DNA of 64,000 bases from Sphingobacterium sp. ML3W (GCF_029542085.1 NZ_CP107036.1:1922001-1986000); one strand, 5' to 3'. Shown: positions 18,362 through 27,997, counted from the stretch's first letter. Program-made: numbers and translations. The notes: a model not told the origin generated them from the sequence alone.

Positions 18362-19519
18362 ATGTTAGAATTACTAATAGGAATATATGCCGGTATTTGC
18401 TGGCTTATCATCAAAAAACTAAAACTAATCCCTTGGAATTTCAATACGCAAGTTGTAGTATACTCATTACCTATTTTTGGGTCTATTGCCCTGATATTGA
18501 GTCTCAACTATTTTTGTCCCATTACATCGGATGTAAAAGTCGGTAACCGCAGTGTCGATATTACAACCCAAACCTTAGGGAAAGTCAAAAAAGTATATAT
18601 CAAAACAAATCAGGAGGTAAAAAAAGGAGATACACTATTCACGATAGATCCAGTACCATACGAGCAAGAGATAAAATCGTTGGAAGCCCAGCTCAGCAAT
18701 ATGAAGTCTACCGTTTCCTCCTACACTTCGGATATTGATGCTTCCCGCAAAAATATACTGAGTTTACAATCTCAGCTTGATTTGAGCAATAAAAGAATAA
18801 AGCAATACCAGGAACTCGTAGCGGCTGGTGCAGCCAATAGATTTGACCTGGAACAAGCTGTCGCTACTTCGCAGGATCTGCAATCGCGAATTAGTGCTGC
18901 TCAGGCACAAAAATCGTCGTTGGAAGCCAAATATCATTCGACTCATAACGGCGAAAATGCGTCTATTGCGGAACTAAGGGCTAAATTGGATCAAGCAAAA
19001 TGGAATCTTTCCCAAACAGTAGTTTTAGCGCCTACCGATGGTCTAATTCCAAATGTACAGCTGAATGAAGGGGCGATGATGGCACCTTTTAAATCAGCTT
19101 TTGTGCTGATTCAAAAACAACAATCTATTATCGCCTTCTTCTCTCAAAATGAGTTGGAAACGGTAAAAAATGGTAATGAAGTCGAACTTGCTTTAAAGAC
19201 AGCCCCAGGGAAAGTAGTCAAAGCAAAATTGGAATACGTGGTTGATGCAACCAGTCAGGGTATCATGAACAATGCCGGTGGAATGCTTGGTGGTAATGCC
19301 ACAACTTCAGGAATTCCTGAAACAGCGCGACAAGTGCCCGAAACGGATGGAAAGCTCATTGCGAAATTTGTATTGGACGAAAACGAGCAACCGCTAACTG
19401 TCGGTGCAAGAGGAATGGCTGTCATTTATTCCGACCATATCAAACCGTTGCATCTTATCCGGAAAGTAATGGTGCGCGTGAGCAGCAAAATCAATTACTT
19501 AATTCCAAAACTACATTAA
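18362..19519 (+). CDS. HlyD/EmrA-type membrane fusion protein (YibH/YiaV-like)
   Basis: 385 residues. Two hydrophobic stretches at the N-terminus (about 1-17 and 30-52) anchor it. A lipoyl-like half-motif (VGNRSVDITTQTLGKVKKVYIKTNQEVKKGDTLF) precedes a coiled-coil hairpin (about 105-210), the second lipoyl half (LAPTDGLIPNVQLNEGAMM) and a beta-barrel domain. Such proteins bridge an inner-membrane transporter to an outer-membrane channel. The two N-terminal spans are as in YibH/YiaV rather than a single anchor. It is followed after one base by the outer-membrane factor gene. No transporter gene is adjacent. Confidence 0.88.
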   Translation: MLELLIGIYAGICWLIIKKLKLIPWNFNTQVVVYSLPIFGSIALILSLNYFCPITSDVKVGNRSVDITTQTLGKVKKVYIKTNQEVKKGDTLFTIDPVPYEQEIKSLEAQLSNMKSTVSSYTSDIDASRKNILSLQSQLDLSNKRIKQYQELVAAGAANRFDLEQAVATSQDLQSRISAAQAQKSSLEAKYHSTHNGENASIAELRAKLDQAKWNLSQTVVLAPTDGLIPNVQLNEGAMMAPFKSAFVLIQKQQSIIAFFSQNELETVKNGNEVELALKTAPGKVVKAKLEYVVDATSQGIMNNAGGMLGGNATTSGIPETARQVPETDGKLIAKFVLDENEQPLTVGARGMAVIYSDHIKPLHLIRKVMVRVSSKINYLIPKLH

Positions 19520-19520
19520 T

Positions 19521-20921
19521 ATGATAAAGAAAATCAGTATAGGGGCTCTCCTACTATTCAACTTGACTTCTTGTATCGGTTACAAAAATGCAACAATTGA
19601 GAAGATTGATGAATTAAAAAACACGAGCGCAATAAAGGCGAATGTTGAAATATCTGATAAATGGATTCAGGAACAAGGTCAGAACCAACCCGCTTTTTCC
19701 TATGCGTGGATGAACGAACTCCTCACACCGGAGTTGGAAGCGTTAATCAAAGAAGGGCTTGCCCATAATGCGGATATTATCATCTCCAAAGAAAAACTGA
19801 ATCAAGTTGAATTAGCTATGGATATCGCCGGAAGCAGCCTTTATCCAAGTGTTAATGCATTAGCAAATACAGGTAACAACCTTGTCAGTGGAAGCCACAC
19901 TGGAAAGTTGCAACTAAAAGCCAACTGGGAACTTGATCTCTGGGAAAAAAACAAATCTGCGGAAATGGCGAGTGTAAGCCAATACTTTTCGGCAACGTTT
20001 CAGCAAAAAATGCTGGAACAGTCCGTTGCCGGGATAATTGCTAAGGCATATTACCTGAATATTGCAGGTCAGTACCAAGAACAAAAAATCAGTGAGTATA
20101 TTACAAAAACCGAAGACTTAAAAAGGATTTTAACTGTTCAGAATAAAGTTGGAACGGCAAACGCGCTCGATTTGTCCAATATAGAAAGCGAGTCTATTCT
20201 CCTGAGCTCTTACCTTGAGAAAATTAAAAATGCCAATTCGCAATCAAGAAGAAGTTTAGAAATGTTGTGTGGAAAATATCCAGAGGGTTTGATAAAAGTA
20301 AATACGAAATTTTCGGCTTTACAACAGGATATCCCAACAAATTTTCCACTAAATGTTTTGGAAAAGAGAGCCGATATTATGGCCCAGCAATTTCAAATAG
20401 AATCCAGTTTCTATGAAATTCAGGAAGCAAAAGCAGCGCGGTTACCTGCCATTAACATCAGTGCTGCATTTGGAGCAGCGGAAACAAATGTTGAGGGGAT
20501 CAGCAATCTGTTTTCCAATCCATTGATAAAAGTCGGTGGTGGCTTAACAACCCCTATTTTTAACGGCGGAAAATTAAAAAAGAACGTAGAAATAAAAACC
20601 TCACAACAAAAACAAGCTGTTGAGGAGTATGCAAAATCAGTCCTACTAGCTTTCAGCGAGGTAGAATCTGCCTTAGCAAATTTAGGTTCAATCGAAAAAC
20701 AAGAGGTTTTCCAGCAACAGGCAATTTCTTCGTTGGAGAAAAATATAGATTTAACAAGAAAACAGATCAATGTCGGCAGCAGCAACAGTTTCATCCTGCT
20801 TCAAAAGCAAAGAGATCTGGTAAAAAGGGAAATGAATAATATCGATCTCCATCTCCAACAGCGCATTGAAAGGATCAACCTCTACATGGCACTAGGAGCA
20901 AATGGACTTGCTAATTTTTAG
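19521..20921 (+). CDS. TolC/NodT-type outer-membrane efflux lipoprotein
   Basis: 466 residues. A lipoprotein signal with lipobox FNLTSC (Cys about 18) is followed by two outer-membrane efflux protein repeats rich in helix and beta-strand (about 65-255 and 280-460). FPLNVLEKRADIMAQQFQIESSFYEIQEAKAARLPAINISA is the hallmark start of the second repeat, and GGGLTTPIFNGGKLKKN the barrel region. Forms the trimeric exit duct of a tripartite efflux or secretion system. It is the last gene of the DUF3302-HlyD operon, separated by one base, with a hairpin terminator following. Confidence 0.92.
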   Translation: MIKKISIGALLLFNLTSCIGYKNATIEKIDELKNTSAIKANVEISDKWIQEQGQNQPAFSYAWMNELLTPELEALIKEGLAHNADIIISKEKLNQVELAMDIAGSSLYPSVNALANTGNNLVSGSHTGKLQLKANWELDLWEKNKSAEMASVSQYFSATFQQKMLEQSVAGIIAKAYYLNIAGQYQEQKISEYITKTEDLKRILTVQNKVGTANALDLSNIESESILLSSYLEKIKNANSQSRRSLEMLCGKYPEGLIKVNTKFSALQQDIPTNFPLNVLEKRADIMAQQFQIESSFYEIQEAKAARLPAINISAAFGAAETNVEGISNLFSNPLIKVGGGLTTPIFNGGKLKKNVEIKTSQQKQAVEEYAKSVLLAFSEVESALANLGSIEKQEVFQQQAISSLEKNIDLTRKQINVGSSNSFILLQKQRDLVKREMNNIDLHLQQRIERINLYMALGANGLANF

Positions 20922-20940
20922 ATACGACAGGGCATGAGCA

Positions 20941-20973
20941 AAAAAAGTTAATCAAAAGATTAGCTTTTTTTAT
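20941..20973 (+). terminator. Terminator after the export operon (GCTAATC hairpin, copy 3)
   Basis: AAAAAAGTTAATC (20941-20953) pairs with GATTAGCTTTTTT (20958-20970) around an AAAA loop with one T-G pair. T-run follows. Confidence 0.85.
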
Positions 20974-21110
20974 AAATCACCGATTTAAGAATTTAATAAC
21001 TTATCTAATGATCTGCATCATTTAAATCTGTTATTTCATGTTATCTTCGAGATATTGCTCCTTATTTGGCAGCTCAAGTTTCTACACTTTATGGTAAAAA
21101 GATTGATCAC

Positions 21111-21224
21111 ATGAAAAATTTACTATTATTGGATCTGCCCCTATTCGAGATTCTGGTATGTACAGTTGTTATAGTCAGCATTTATCTGTTGTTTTTGACA
21201 TTCTTCAGAAAGAAACCAGAATAG
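21111..21224 (+). CDS. Small single-span membrane protein (37 aa)
   Basis: ATG at 21111 to TAG at 21222-21224 encodes 37 residues: a short N-terminus, one strongly hydrophobic segment (FEILVCTVVIVSIYLLFLTFF) and the basic tail RKKPE, which predicts N-out/C-in insertion. Not recognised. The topology signature makes it more credible than a random ORF. There is no clear ribosome-binding site and no full promoter. It sits alone between the export operon and a convergent hydrolase gene. Confidence 0.4.
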   Translation: MKNLLLLDLPLFEILVCTVVIVSIYLLFLTFFRKKPE

Positions 21225-21320
21225 TTCTTTATTGAAGTTCATTTTAAGAAAGCATATTTTTTAAAAAGGGTATAGATGAATAGGAAAATAACGAAAGATC
21301 ATTATTCTTATCTAATATTA

Positions 21321-22337
21321 TTAATGAATCGTATTTGTGGTCATTTTTATTGTCTGTAACCATCGTTCCACTAATTTTTCCCAATCGGCAATAGGCAATT
21401 TTTCCCAATCAGGAATTTTTTGTGCCGATTCACGCAATCCAAATGCATGTCCACCCTCGGCATAAATATGATATTCTGTAGGAACCCCAGCCTTTTTTAA
21501 GGCGATATAATAGACTAATGAGTGTTGTATTGAATCTATGTTATCATTCCCAGCTTGTAATAAAAACATTGGCGGCGTATGACTATCAACAGGAAGCGTC
21601 CGGTTAAGTTCGTAAAGCCGACTCGTGTGAAAAGTCATGTGCCCAGGATACATGACAATTCCGAAATTTGGTTTACAACTTACCCGATCAATTTCATCCA
21701 TTATGGCATAAGCACGTTTTCGATAATTCGTACTAACTTCGGCAACTAAATGTCCTCCAGCAGAGAATCCCATGACGCCAATTTTATTTGGGTCTATATG
21801 CCATTCTTTTGCTCGGGACCGTACCAATCCCACTGTCCGTTGCGCGTCTTGTAGCGCAAGAGGTTTGACCGGATCTTTTTCACAATCGCAATCTTTATCA
21901 TAATGAGGACCTGAGGCAGGAACCCGATATTTCAAAAGTATGCCTGTTACACCTATTGACGCTAACCATTCACAGATCTCTGAACCTTCAAGGCTAATAG
22001 CGAGCTTATTATATCCCCCACCTGGAAATACAATCACCGCCGCCCCAGTATTTTTCACTTTAGGTGGATAAATCGTTATCGTCGGGTTGGAAACATTTTT
22101 TACCATTCCATCATTGTAGGTTTCTGTCCCGGTTACCAGTCCAGCATCAGGAATATTATTCGACCAAATAGGTATCTGTGAAGGTGTAGATGAGAATTTG
22201 GAAGTATTTTCCTTCGGTCTTTGCTCCAATTGACCCTGATTTTGTTGTTTGTTATCACGACAAGAAATTAGGCAAATCCCCAATAATGACATGACAACTA
22301 TTTGTCTACTTGATATTATGCCTTTCAATATTTTCAT
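21321..22337 (-). CDS. Alpha/beta hydrolase lipoprotein (acetyl-esterase/BD-FAE type)
   Basis: 338 residues. Lipoprotein signal with lipobox ICLISC (Cys about 26), then a Ser/Gln-rich linker and an alpha/beta-hydrolase domain from about 85. Oxyanion-hole string VIVFPGGGYNKLA, nucleophile elbow GFSAGGHL, and a late GGHAFGLR carrying the probable catalytic His. This matches Bacteroidota xylan/acetyl esterases that remove acyl groups from plant polysaccharides, though no polysaccharide-utilisation genes are nearby. Exported, probably surface or periplasmic. Confidence 0.87.
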   Translation of the reverse strand: MKILKGIISSRQIVVMSLLGICLISCRDNKQQNQGQLEQRPKENTSKFSSTPSQIPIWSNNIPDAGLVTGTETYNDGMVKNVSNPTITIYPPKVKNTGAAVIVFPGGGYNKLAISLEGSEICEWLASIGVTGILLKYRVPASGPHYDKDCDCEKDPVKPLALQDAQRTVGLVRSRAKEWHIDPNKIGVMGFSAGGHLVAEVSTNYRKRAYAIMDEIDRVSCKPNFGIVMYPGHMTFHTSRLYELNRTLPVDSHTPPMFLLQAGNDNIDSIQHSLVYYIALKKAGVPTEYHIYAEGGHAFGLRESAQKIPDWEKLPIADWEKLVERWLQTIKMTTNTIH

Positions 22338-22565
22338 TTGCCACTTATCAGTATATTAAACTAATCATCAACCAGTTCGTATGGGATTGATCCAATTATT
22401 CACCTATTAAATTTAACAAAAAAAGATTAAAGCGGCGGTAGCAATAGTGTATTGAAAGGACCATTATTTTACAAGACCAAAACAATTGTGGATGTCACAA
22501 AAACCGATTATTTTATACCTAGGCATATATTTTTTGTATAATTTAGGGGCTTAACCCATTCGCAC

Positions 22566-23090
22566 ATGAAGAAAAATGAAATAACGTTATCTGCCTTCCA
22601 TGGTAAATATACTTTTGGGGCATCGCTAATTACCATATTCATTTTATTTCCGATTTCAATCATATTCATTAAAGCTATAGATGTTAAATATACAGTAAAT
22701 CAAACCCAGCTAATTATCGTAATATTAAGTTTAGTTTTTGGTTTTTTAATCGTTGTAATGAAAAGTACCATGCAAAAAATTTTATTCGTAAAATCTGAAG
22801 ATCAATTTTATTTGAAAGATGAAAAAGGAAATGAAGTTCATTTGCCTGATAACACAACCTATAATATTTACAACTATAATTCGAGAAAAGCGTTTATGTT
22901 AAGAATCACAACACAAGCTGGCACAAAATATTTTTTGTCTCCTGATATGAACATGAAATCCGATATTGAAGATTTTTTTGCCAAGTTCCCGCAAAAACCG
23001 AACAGAAAGGACTTTTATATTAAGGCTTATCCTTACCTGATTTGTTGCGTTTATTTTATAATAAGTATTGTGCTCGTATTATTTATTTAA
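22566..23090 (+). CDS. Hypothetical membrane protein (174 aa)
   Basis: Not recognised. Two membrane segments near the N-terminus (about 15-37 and 46-66), a ~75-residue hydrophilic beta-rich middle (SEDQFYLKDEKGNEVHLPDNT), and a third span at the C-terminus (about 152-174). A membrane-anchored PH-like or DUF-type domain is possible but unproven. It stands alone, with divergent and convergent neighbours. Confidence 0.65.
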   Translation: MKKNEITLSAFHGKYTFGASLITIFILFPISIIFIKAIDVKYTVNQTQLIIVILSLVFGFLIVVMKSTMQKILFVKSEDQFYLKDEKGNEVHLPDNTTYNIYNYNSRKAFMLRITTQAGTKYFLSPDMNMKSDIEDFFAKFPQKPNRKDFYIKAYPYLICCVYFIISIVLVLFI

Positions 23091-23161
23091 TGATTGAACA
23101 TTAGCATCATCTCGCAATCCAGGTTCAAAATAGACGCGAATACCGCTTTAGTACATTACCC

Positions 23162-23602
23162 CTATTTCTTGTCGTGATATACATATTCAACAATGCTCTT
23201 CCATATCTTATTATTATAAGCATTCATCTTTGAGATGGTGCCGGCATCGCTTACGACAATAACCTGGGTATCAATACCATCCACGGGCTGAACACTTTTA
23301 CCTTCCTCCGAAGACCGAAATTCTGCTAAATTGATTTTAGCTGTCAGGTCTTCCCAATCCTGAGAAACTGTTTTCTTATGATATTCTGAATTATTAGCCG
23401 GATTAGCCGCAACTGTTTGACGATAGTGCGTGGAGTCTTTATCGATAAAGATACAGGAGTGAAATCCTAGTTGCCCTCCTGTATTGATGACTTCAATAGA
23501 TTTTATTACGACATCTTTCATAACTCCAGGCGAATTTGAGGTCTTGTTCTTTGTTTCAGTGCAGCCGATCAAAAACAAGGATAAAACAACTAATTTATAC
23601 AT
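23162..23602 (-). CDS. Hypothetical lipoprotein (146 aa)
   Basis: Lipobox LFLIGC with Cys at residue 14. The rest is a compact soluble domain (LGFHSCIFIDKDSTHYRQTV ... VQPVDGIDTQVIVVSDAGT) that resembles small Bacteroidota lipoproteins of unknown function. No operon partners; no hairpin terminator is evident. Confidence 0.7.
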   Translation of the reverse strand: MYKLVVLSLFLIGCTETKNKTSNSPGVMKDVVIKSIEVINTGGQLGFHSCIFIDKDSTHYRQTVAANPANNSEYHKKTVSQDWEDLTAKINLAEFRSSEEGKSVQPVDGIDTQVIVVSDAGTISKMNAYNNKIWKSIVEYVYHDKK

Positions 23603-24041
23603 TCTTCAAAATTTAAACTTTTATACAAGGTCAAATTGTTTATGAATAAAGATAGGACATTTTATTTCCTGTCTAATTACAATCTTATATCTGCCAGCGA
23701 TCAGTTACAATTCGTTGCATAAGAATCATTATTGTCTATTACGGTAAATACACATAATTAGAATCTTAGTCAGATAATAAAGTCTTCTTATCAACTTTTT
23801 TACTGAGCTAACAATACTTATAAGAGGTAAGATCTTTATCTGAACTGATGAGTATTCTTACTGTTAAAAGGGTTTCTGAAATAACGAAATCGGACACTTG
23901 TCAAACAAGAAAATGAGACTAATCAGCGGGAATTTGATATGATTTGGCGGGATTCTGATCGGTTATTTTTCTAATTTCATCAACTTCATAAAATAGCAAG
24001 TTACTGAAGATAATCGAACTTAAATCCATATCCAACAAGCA
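23603..24041. other. Intergenic stretch without clear genes
   Basis: About 440 A/T-rich bases between divergent genes. A short imperfect direct repeat (GCGGGAATTTGAT / GCGGGATTCTGAT) lies near 23927-23965. No supported gene. Confidence 0.4.
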
Positions 24042-25166
24042 ATGAACCAAAGTCGTCTTTCTACAAAATCCCATTACCCTATCCTGGATGGATTGCGTGG
24101 TGTCGCGGCCATCATCGTTGTCACCTTCCACCTCACTGAACCTTTAGGAACCGGACATCTGGACATCCTAGTCAACCATGGTTATCTCGCTGTTGACTTT
24201 TTCTTTCTCTTGTCCGGATTTGTCATTGGCTATGCCTATGATGACCGTTGGCAGAAGATGAGTCTCGGTACCTTTTTTAAACGCCGAATCGAGCGGCTTC
24301 AGCCGATGGTCATCTTAGGGATGACCCTTGGCGCTATTGGGTTCTACTTTACGGACTCGACTATCTGGCCACTTATTCATACGGTTCCCTTATGGAAAAT
24401 GTTGCTGGTGATGCTTATTGGTTATACCATATTACCCATTCCGCTCTCTTTAGATATTCGTGGCTGGCAAGAAATGCATCCTCTTAATAGTGTGGGTTGG
24501 TCGCTATTCTTTGAATATATTGCCAATATCCTTTATGCAATCGGCATTCGAAAGCTATCAAAAACCGCCCTCGCTATTTTGGTGCTGATCTCGGCCGTCG
24601 CTCTCGCCCATCTGGCCATTACAAGCCCCAATGGTGATGTCAGTGGTGGTTGGACACTCAATATGGAACAACTACGTATCGGACTTACCCGGACCATGTA
24701 TCCATTCTTTGCCGGTTTATTACTTTCTAGGGTAAGCAAACCTTCTCAAATAAAGTATGCCTTTTTGTACTGTAGCCTCTTGCTCGCCATTGTATTATAT
24801 ATGCCCCGTATCGGTGGCGCCAAACATCTTTGGATGAATGGAGTTTACGAATCAATCTGCATAATCATTATTTTCCCACTTATTGTTTACCTGGGAACCA
24901 GTGGAACAATACAGACACAAAGAGAGTACAGGGTTTGTAAATTCTTTGGCGATATCTCCTACCCTCTCTACCTCGTCCACTACCCAATCGTTTATTTTTA
25001 CGTCGCCTGGATCAGTAATCATCAAGGGATGACATTCGCTCAGGCCTGGCCGTATGCACTGATCATCTTAATTTCCAGTATATTATTAGCCTATATAAGT
25101 TTAAAATGGTATGATGAACCCATTCGCACATGGTTAAAAAATCGTAGATCTTCGAGGGCTCAGTAA
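24042..25166 (+). CDS. Acyltransferase family 3 protein (OafA/YrhL type)
   Basis: 374 residues with about ten membrane segments. The N-terminal YPILDGLRGVAAIIVVTFH carries the R-x10-H motif expected for acyl transfer in this family. VDFFFLLSGFVIGYAY is the next conserved block. The late FGDISYPLYLVHYPIVYFY is the typical C-terminal signature. Members move acetyl or other acyl groups onto surface polysaccharides, lipids or antibiotics; the acceptor cannot be read from context. It is a single-gene unit. Confidence 0.9.
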   Translation: MNQSRLSTKSHYPILDGLRGVAAIIVVTFHLTEPLGTGHLDILVNHGYLAVDFFFLLSGFVIGYAYDDRWQKMSLGTFFKRRIERLQPMVILGMTLGAIGFYFTDSTIWPLIHTVPLWKMLLVMLIGYTILPIPLSLDIRGWQEMHPLNSVGWSLFFEYIANILYAIGIRKLSKTALAILVLISAVALAHLAITSPNGDVSGGWTLNMEQLRIGLTRTMYPFFAGLLLSRVSKPSQIKYAFLYCSLLLAIVLYMPRIGGAKHLWMNGVYESICIIIIFPLIVYLGTSGTIQTQREYRVCKFFGDISYPLYLVHYPIVYFYVAWISNHQGMTFAQAWPYALIILISSILLAYISLKWYDEPIRTWLKNRRSSRAQ

Positions 25167-25291
25167 TCAAGATTCCAAACATAACTTCTGGTATAAAACG
25201 GAGGATATTTTTTAGAAATATTTTAGTTGAAATTTTAATATTAAATTTAGTAAACAATACAATATCAAAACTGATGATGTGTTTACTTTAC

Positions 25292-25309
25292 CCTCCTATA
25301 AATAGGAGG
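25292..25309. promoter_or_regulatory. Inverted repeat CCTCCTAT-AA-ATAGGAGG
   Basis: A perfect 8-bp inverted repeat with a 2-base spacer, 114 bases before the histidine kinase gene at 25423. It could be an operator. The spacer is too short for a stable RNA loop. Confidence 0.4.
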
Positions 25310-25422
25310 ATAAATTTCACGATTTATATGTATTGGAATAATTGAGAATACTTAATAAGTTTGTTGATGTGCTAAATCAGTCTTTTTAAATCACTGAAAA
25401 GCACACTATTAAAACACTTCAG

Positions 25423-27375
25423 ATGAAGAAACTGCTTTTCCAATTTATCTTAACTATACTGCTGCTATCCCCAACATATGGTCAGGATACCAGTGCTATA
25501 GATAGTTTAAGAAATGAATTTACGGCAGCAAAATCTGACACCGCTAAGCTATCACTATCAAACAAGCTCGCTCGAGAATATTTTATCCGTGGCGACAGCA
25601 TTTCTGCCTTCAAGTATGGGTATATATCGCTTGCACTTGCCCGAAAAACAAAGGTGCCACTGTATCGGGCAAAGGGCAACCAGATCATGGGTTATCTACA
25701 CACCATATTGATCCATATGGATAGTGCAAAGTATTACAATAATCAGGTTGTCCAAATCCTAAAAAGTGCAACATCTGCTGAAGAAATGCGCGTTGTGGCC
25801 TATGCAAAAAATAATTTGGCAGCCAATTACCATGTGATTGGTCAGCTCAAAAAAGCAGTTGAACTTTTAATTGAAAATCTACCAATATTTGAAAAGATAA
25901 AGGATAATAGGCTTTATCATGTAACCTTGGAAAACATTGCAGCCACCTTTAACGAATTGGAAGATTATGAAAAAGCCACATTCTATATTCTAAAAGGGAT
26001 CGATTTTCTAAATAAAAATAATTTTGATCCAGAGCATAAAATTGGTACTTATCTCATAGGCACTTTAATTACATACGGGCAGAATGATCTGGTGCTTATG
26101 AAAACCTATCTTGATAAAGTCAAGTTGTATTTAGATCAAGTGGGGACTTCCACCCTATATTCCTGTCGTTATTACGCTTATTTGACCTGGTATTACGTCA
26201 GAAAGAAGGATTTAAAAAAATCCAGGGCGGCGCTAGCACAAGCGGAAAAAGCGCTGAAAAATTTGAAGAGCCGAACCAATTACTATGATTTCTACAATTC
26301 ACAATATGAGGTTGCCTATTTAGCTGGAGACAATAAAACAGCTCAGCAGGCTGCATTTACTTTATATAACATGGCAAAAGAGGATGACCGTAAATCGGTC
26401 GCCGCCAGTCATGCACAGGATGTCGCGCTTATGGCCAGCAGAAATGGTGATTATAAAACTGCTTACACCTTTCAAAAGCGATATTCAGTTATTTCTGATA
26501 GCACGAAATACGAAAACATGGAAGTAGAGATACAGAATCTAGAAATCAACTATCAAACCGCAGAAAAAGAAAAACGTATTGCCCTATTGGAAAATGAACA
26601 ACGTGAAGTCGTATTAAAAAGCAAAAATCAAGTTTTGCTGAATTTAGTTTTGGGTATTGGCGCTCTTACTTTCTTATTGGTCATGTTGTTTCTTTTTTAT
26701 GTGCTAAGGACAAATAAAAAGAATAATAGAAAACGTTTGGAGGAAATCGGCCGGGATCAAGAACTTAAAATATCGCAGGCGCTACTTGAAGGCGAAGATC
26801 GCGAACGTATACGGATCGCGCGTGATTTACACGATGGTATCGGTGGAACATTAAGTGGAATAAAACTAAAGCTTTCAGATCCAACTGCAGATAGAGAATT
26901 GATGGTCCAAAAGGCAAATGAGCAACTTCACTCCGCCATTGGGGAGCTCAGAAGAACCGCAAGAGGAATGATGCCGGAAAGTCTACTGAAAAATGGGCTT
27001 GAGACAGCACTACATGACCTATGTACAGATCTGATAAGCTCCGAGGTACAGATTGAATTTCAATCCAGTGGTTTGTCAGATCATTCCATGAATAATACTG
27101 TTCATATCTACCGCATTGTACAAGAATTATTGACCAATGCAATCAAACACGGTAAGGCAAAAAATATTCTGGTACAACTTATCCAAGAACAAGATGCTAT
27201 CTTGATCACCGTAGATGACAATGGTAAGGGATTTGACACAGGACAAATGTCAAACGTAACAGGTATAGGTCTCAAAAATATTCAGAATCGGGTTGACTTT
27301 CTTAAAGGGACATTGTCAATTGATAGTGATCCAGGAAATGGAACCTCCGTAAATATTGAGATTTATGTACGATAG
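25423..27375 (+). CDS. TPR-containing sensor histidine kinase (HisKA_3 type)
   Basis: 650 residues. Signal peptide ending PTYGQ (about 21), then about 350 residues of helical TPR-like repeats predicted in the periplasm, a coiled coil, one membrane span (about 405-428), and a cytoplasmic kinase. RIARDLHDGIGG holds the phosphorylated His470 of the HisKA_3 (NarX-like) dimerisation domain. The HATPase part has VQELLTNAIKHGKA, DDNGKGFD and GIGLKNIQNRV. It autophosphorylates and passes the phosphate to the regulator that overlaps its end. The signal is unknown. Confidence 0.93.
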   Translation: MKKLLFQFILTILLLSPTYGQDTSAIDSLRNEFTAAKSDTAKLSLSNKLAREYFIRGDSISAFKYGYISLALARKTKVPLYRAKGNQIMGYLHTILIHMDSAKYYNNQVVQILKSATSAEEMRVVAYAKNNLAANYHVIGQLKKAVELLIENLPIFEKIKDNRLYHVTLENIAATFNELEDYEKATFYILKGIDFLNKNNFDPEHKIGTYLIGTLITYGQNDLVLMKTYLDKVKLYLDQVGTSTLYSCRYYAYLTWYYVRKKDLKKSRAALAQAEKALKNLKSRTNYYDFYNSQYEVAYLAGDNKTAQQAAFTLYNMAKEDDRKSVAASHAQDVALMASRNGDYKTAYTFQKRYSVISDSTKYENMEVEIQNLEINYQTAEKEKRIALLENEQREVVLKSKNQVLLNLVLGIGALTFLLVMLFLFYVLRTNKKNNRKRLEEIGRDQELKISQALLEGEDRERIRIARDLHDGIGGTLSGIKLKLSDPTADRELMVQKANEQLHSAIGELRRTARGMMPESLLKNGLETALHDLCTDLISSEVQIEFQSSGLSDHSMNNTVHIYRIVQELLTNAIKHGKAKNILVQLIQEQDAILITVDDNGKGFDTGQMSNVTGIGLKNIQNRVDFLKGTLSIDSDPGNGTSVNIEIYVR

Positions 27376-27997
27376 AGAATTCGTTATAGCCATATTAGAT
27401 GATCATCCAATGGTATTGGATGGTATCCAAGAAATTATCAGGAGAAATATCACCAATGCAACAGTCATCGGTTTTCCGAGTATTATGCTATTTAACGATT
27501 TTATCAGGGCCAAGCCTGTGGATCTGCTTTTGGTGGATATGTTTCTCAGTGATGGACGTGGAATTGATGTCTGTAAGGAGGTTAAAGAAAAGTTCCCTGT
27601 GGTTCGTGTATTGGGAATGAGCAGCGCACTTGAAAGAAGTACAATTGTTGAACTGCTGCAACAAGGAGGATCCGGTTTTATTCTCAAAAATACCGAGGCT
27701 ACCGAGATCTTGGAAGCGATTGAAAAAGTGATGCGTGGCGAGATTGTCTTAAGTCCTGAAGCAGATAATCTATTAAATAGATCTTTAGACAATCCAAGTC
27801 CCCTACCTACCCTAACCAGACGTGAACGAGAACTATTGCGCTACCTAGTTCAAGGAAAAAAAATAGCTGAAATTGCAGACCTATTGCTTTTAAGCAACTC
27901 AACGATAGACACTTATTGCAAGTACCTTCTGCAAAAATTTAATGTGAGTAATACGACTGATTTGCTAACCCTCGTTTCCAGAGAAAATATATTGTAA
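27365..27997 (+). CDS. LuxR/NarL-type response regulator
   Basis: 210 residues from ATG 27365 (an in-frame TTG at 27356 is a weaker start). Receiver domain with acidic pair DDH near the N-terminus, phospho-acceptor Asp58 in LLLVDMF, and Lys in FILKN. The C-terminal helix-turn-helix (LTRRERELLRYLVQGKKIAEIADLLLLSNSTIDTYCKYLLQKF) is of LuxR/GerE type. The start overlaps the kinase stop by 11 bases, implying translational coupling. Partner of the kinase at 25423. Target genes are unknown; the pfkB gene downstream is one option. Confidence 0.93.
   Translation: MYDREFVIAILDDHPMVLDGIQEIIRRNITNATVIGFPSIMLFNDFIRAKPVDLLLVDMFLSDGRGIDVCKEVKEKFPVVRVLGMSSALERSTIVELLQQGGSGFILKNTEATEILEAIEKVMRGEIVLSPEADNLLNRSLDNPSPLPTLTRRERELLRYLVQGKKIAEIADLLLLSNSTIDTYCKYLLQKFNVSNTTDLLTLVSRENIL

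Noticed and set aside
11403..20973. Insertion sequence ends marked by the repeated GCTAATC hairpins
   Set aside because: No transposase gene or target duplications; the hairpins sit at gene ends with T-runs, as terminators do.
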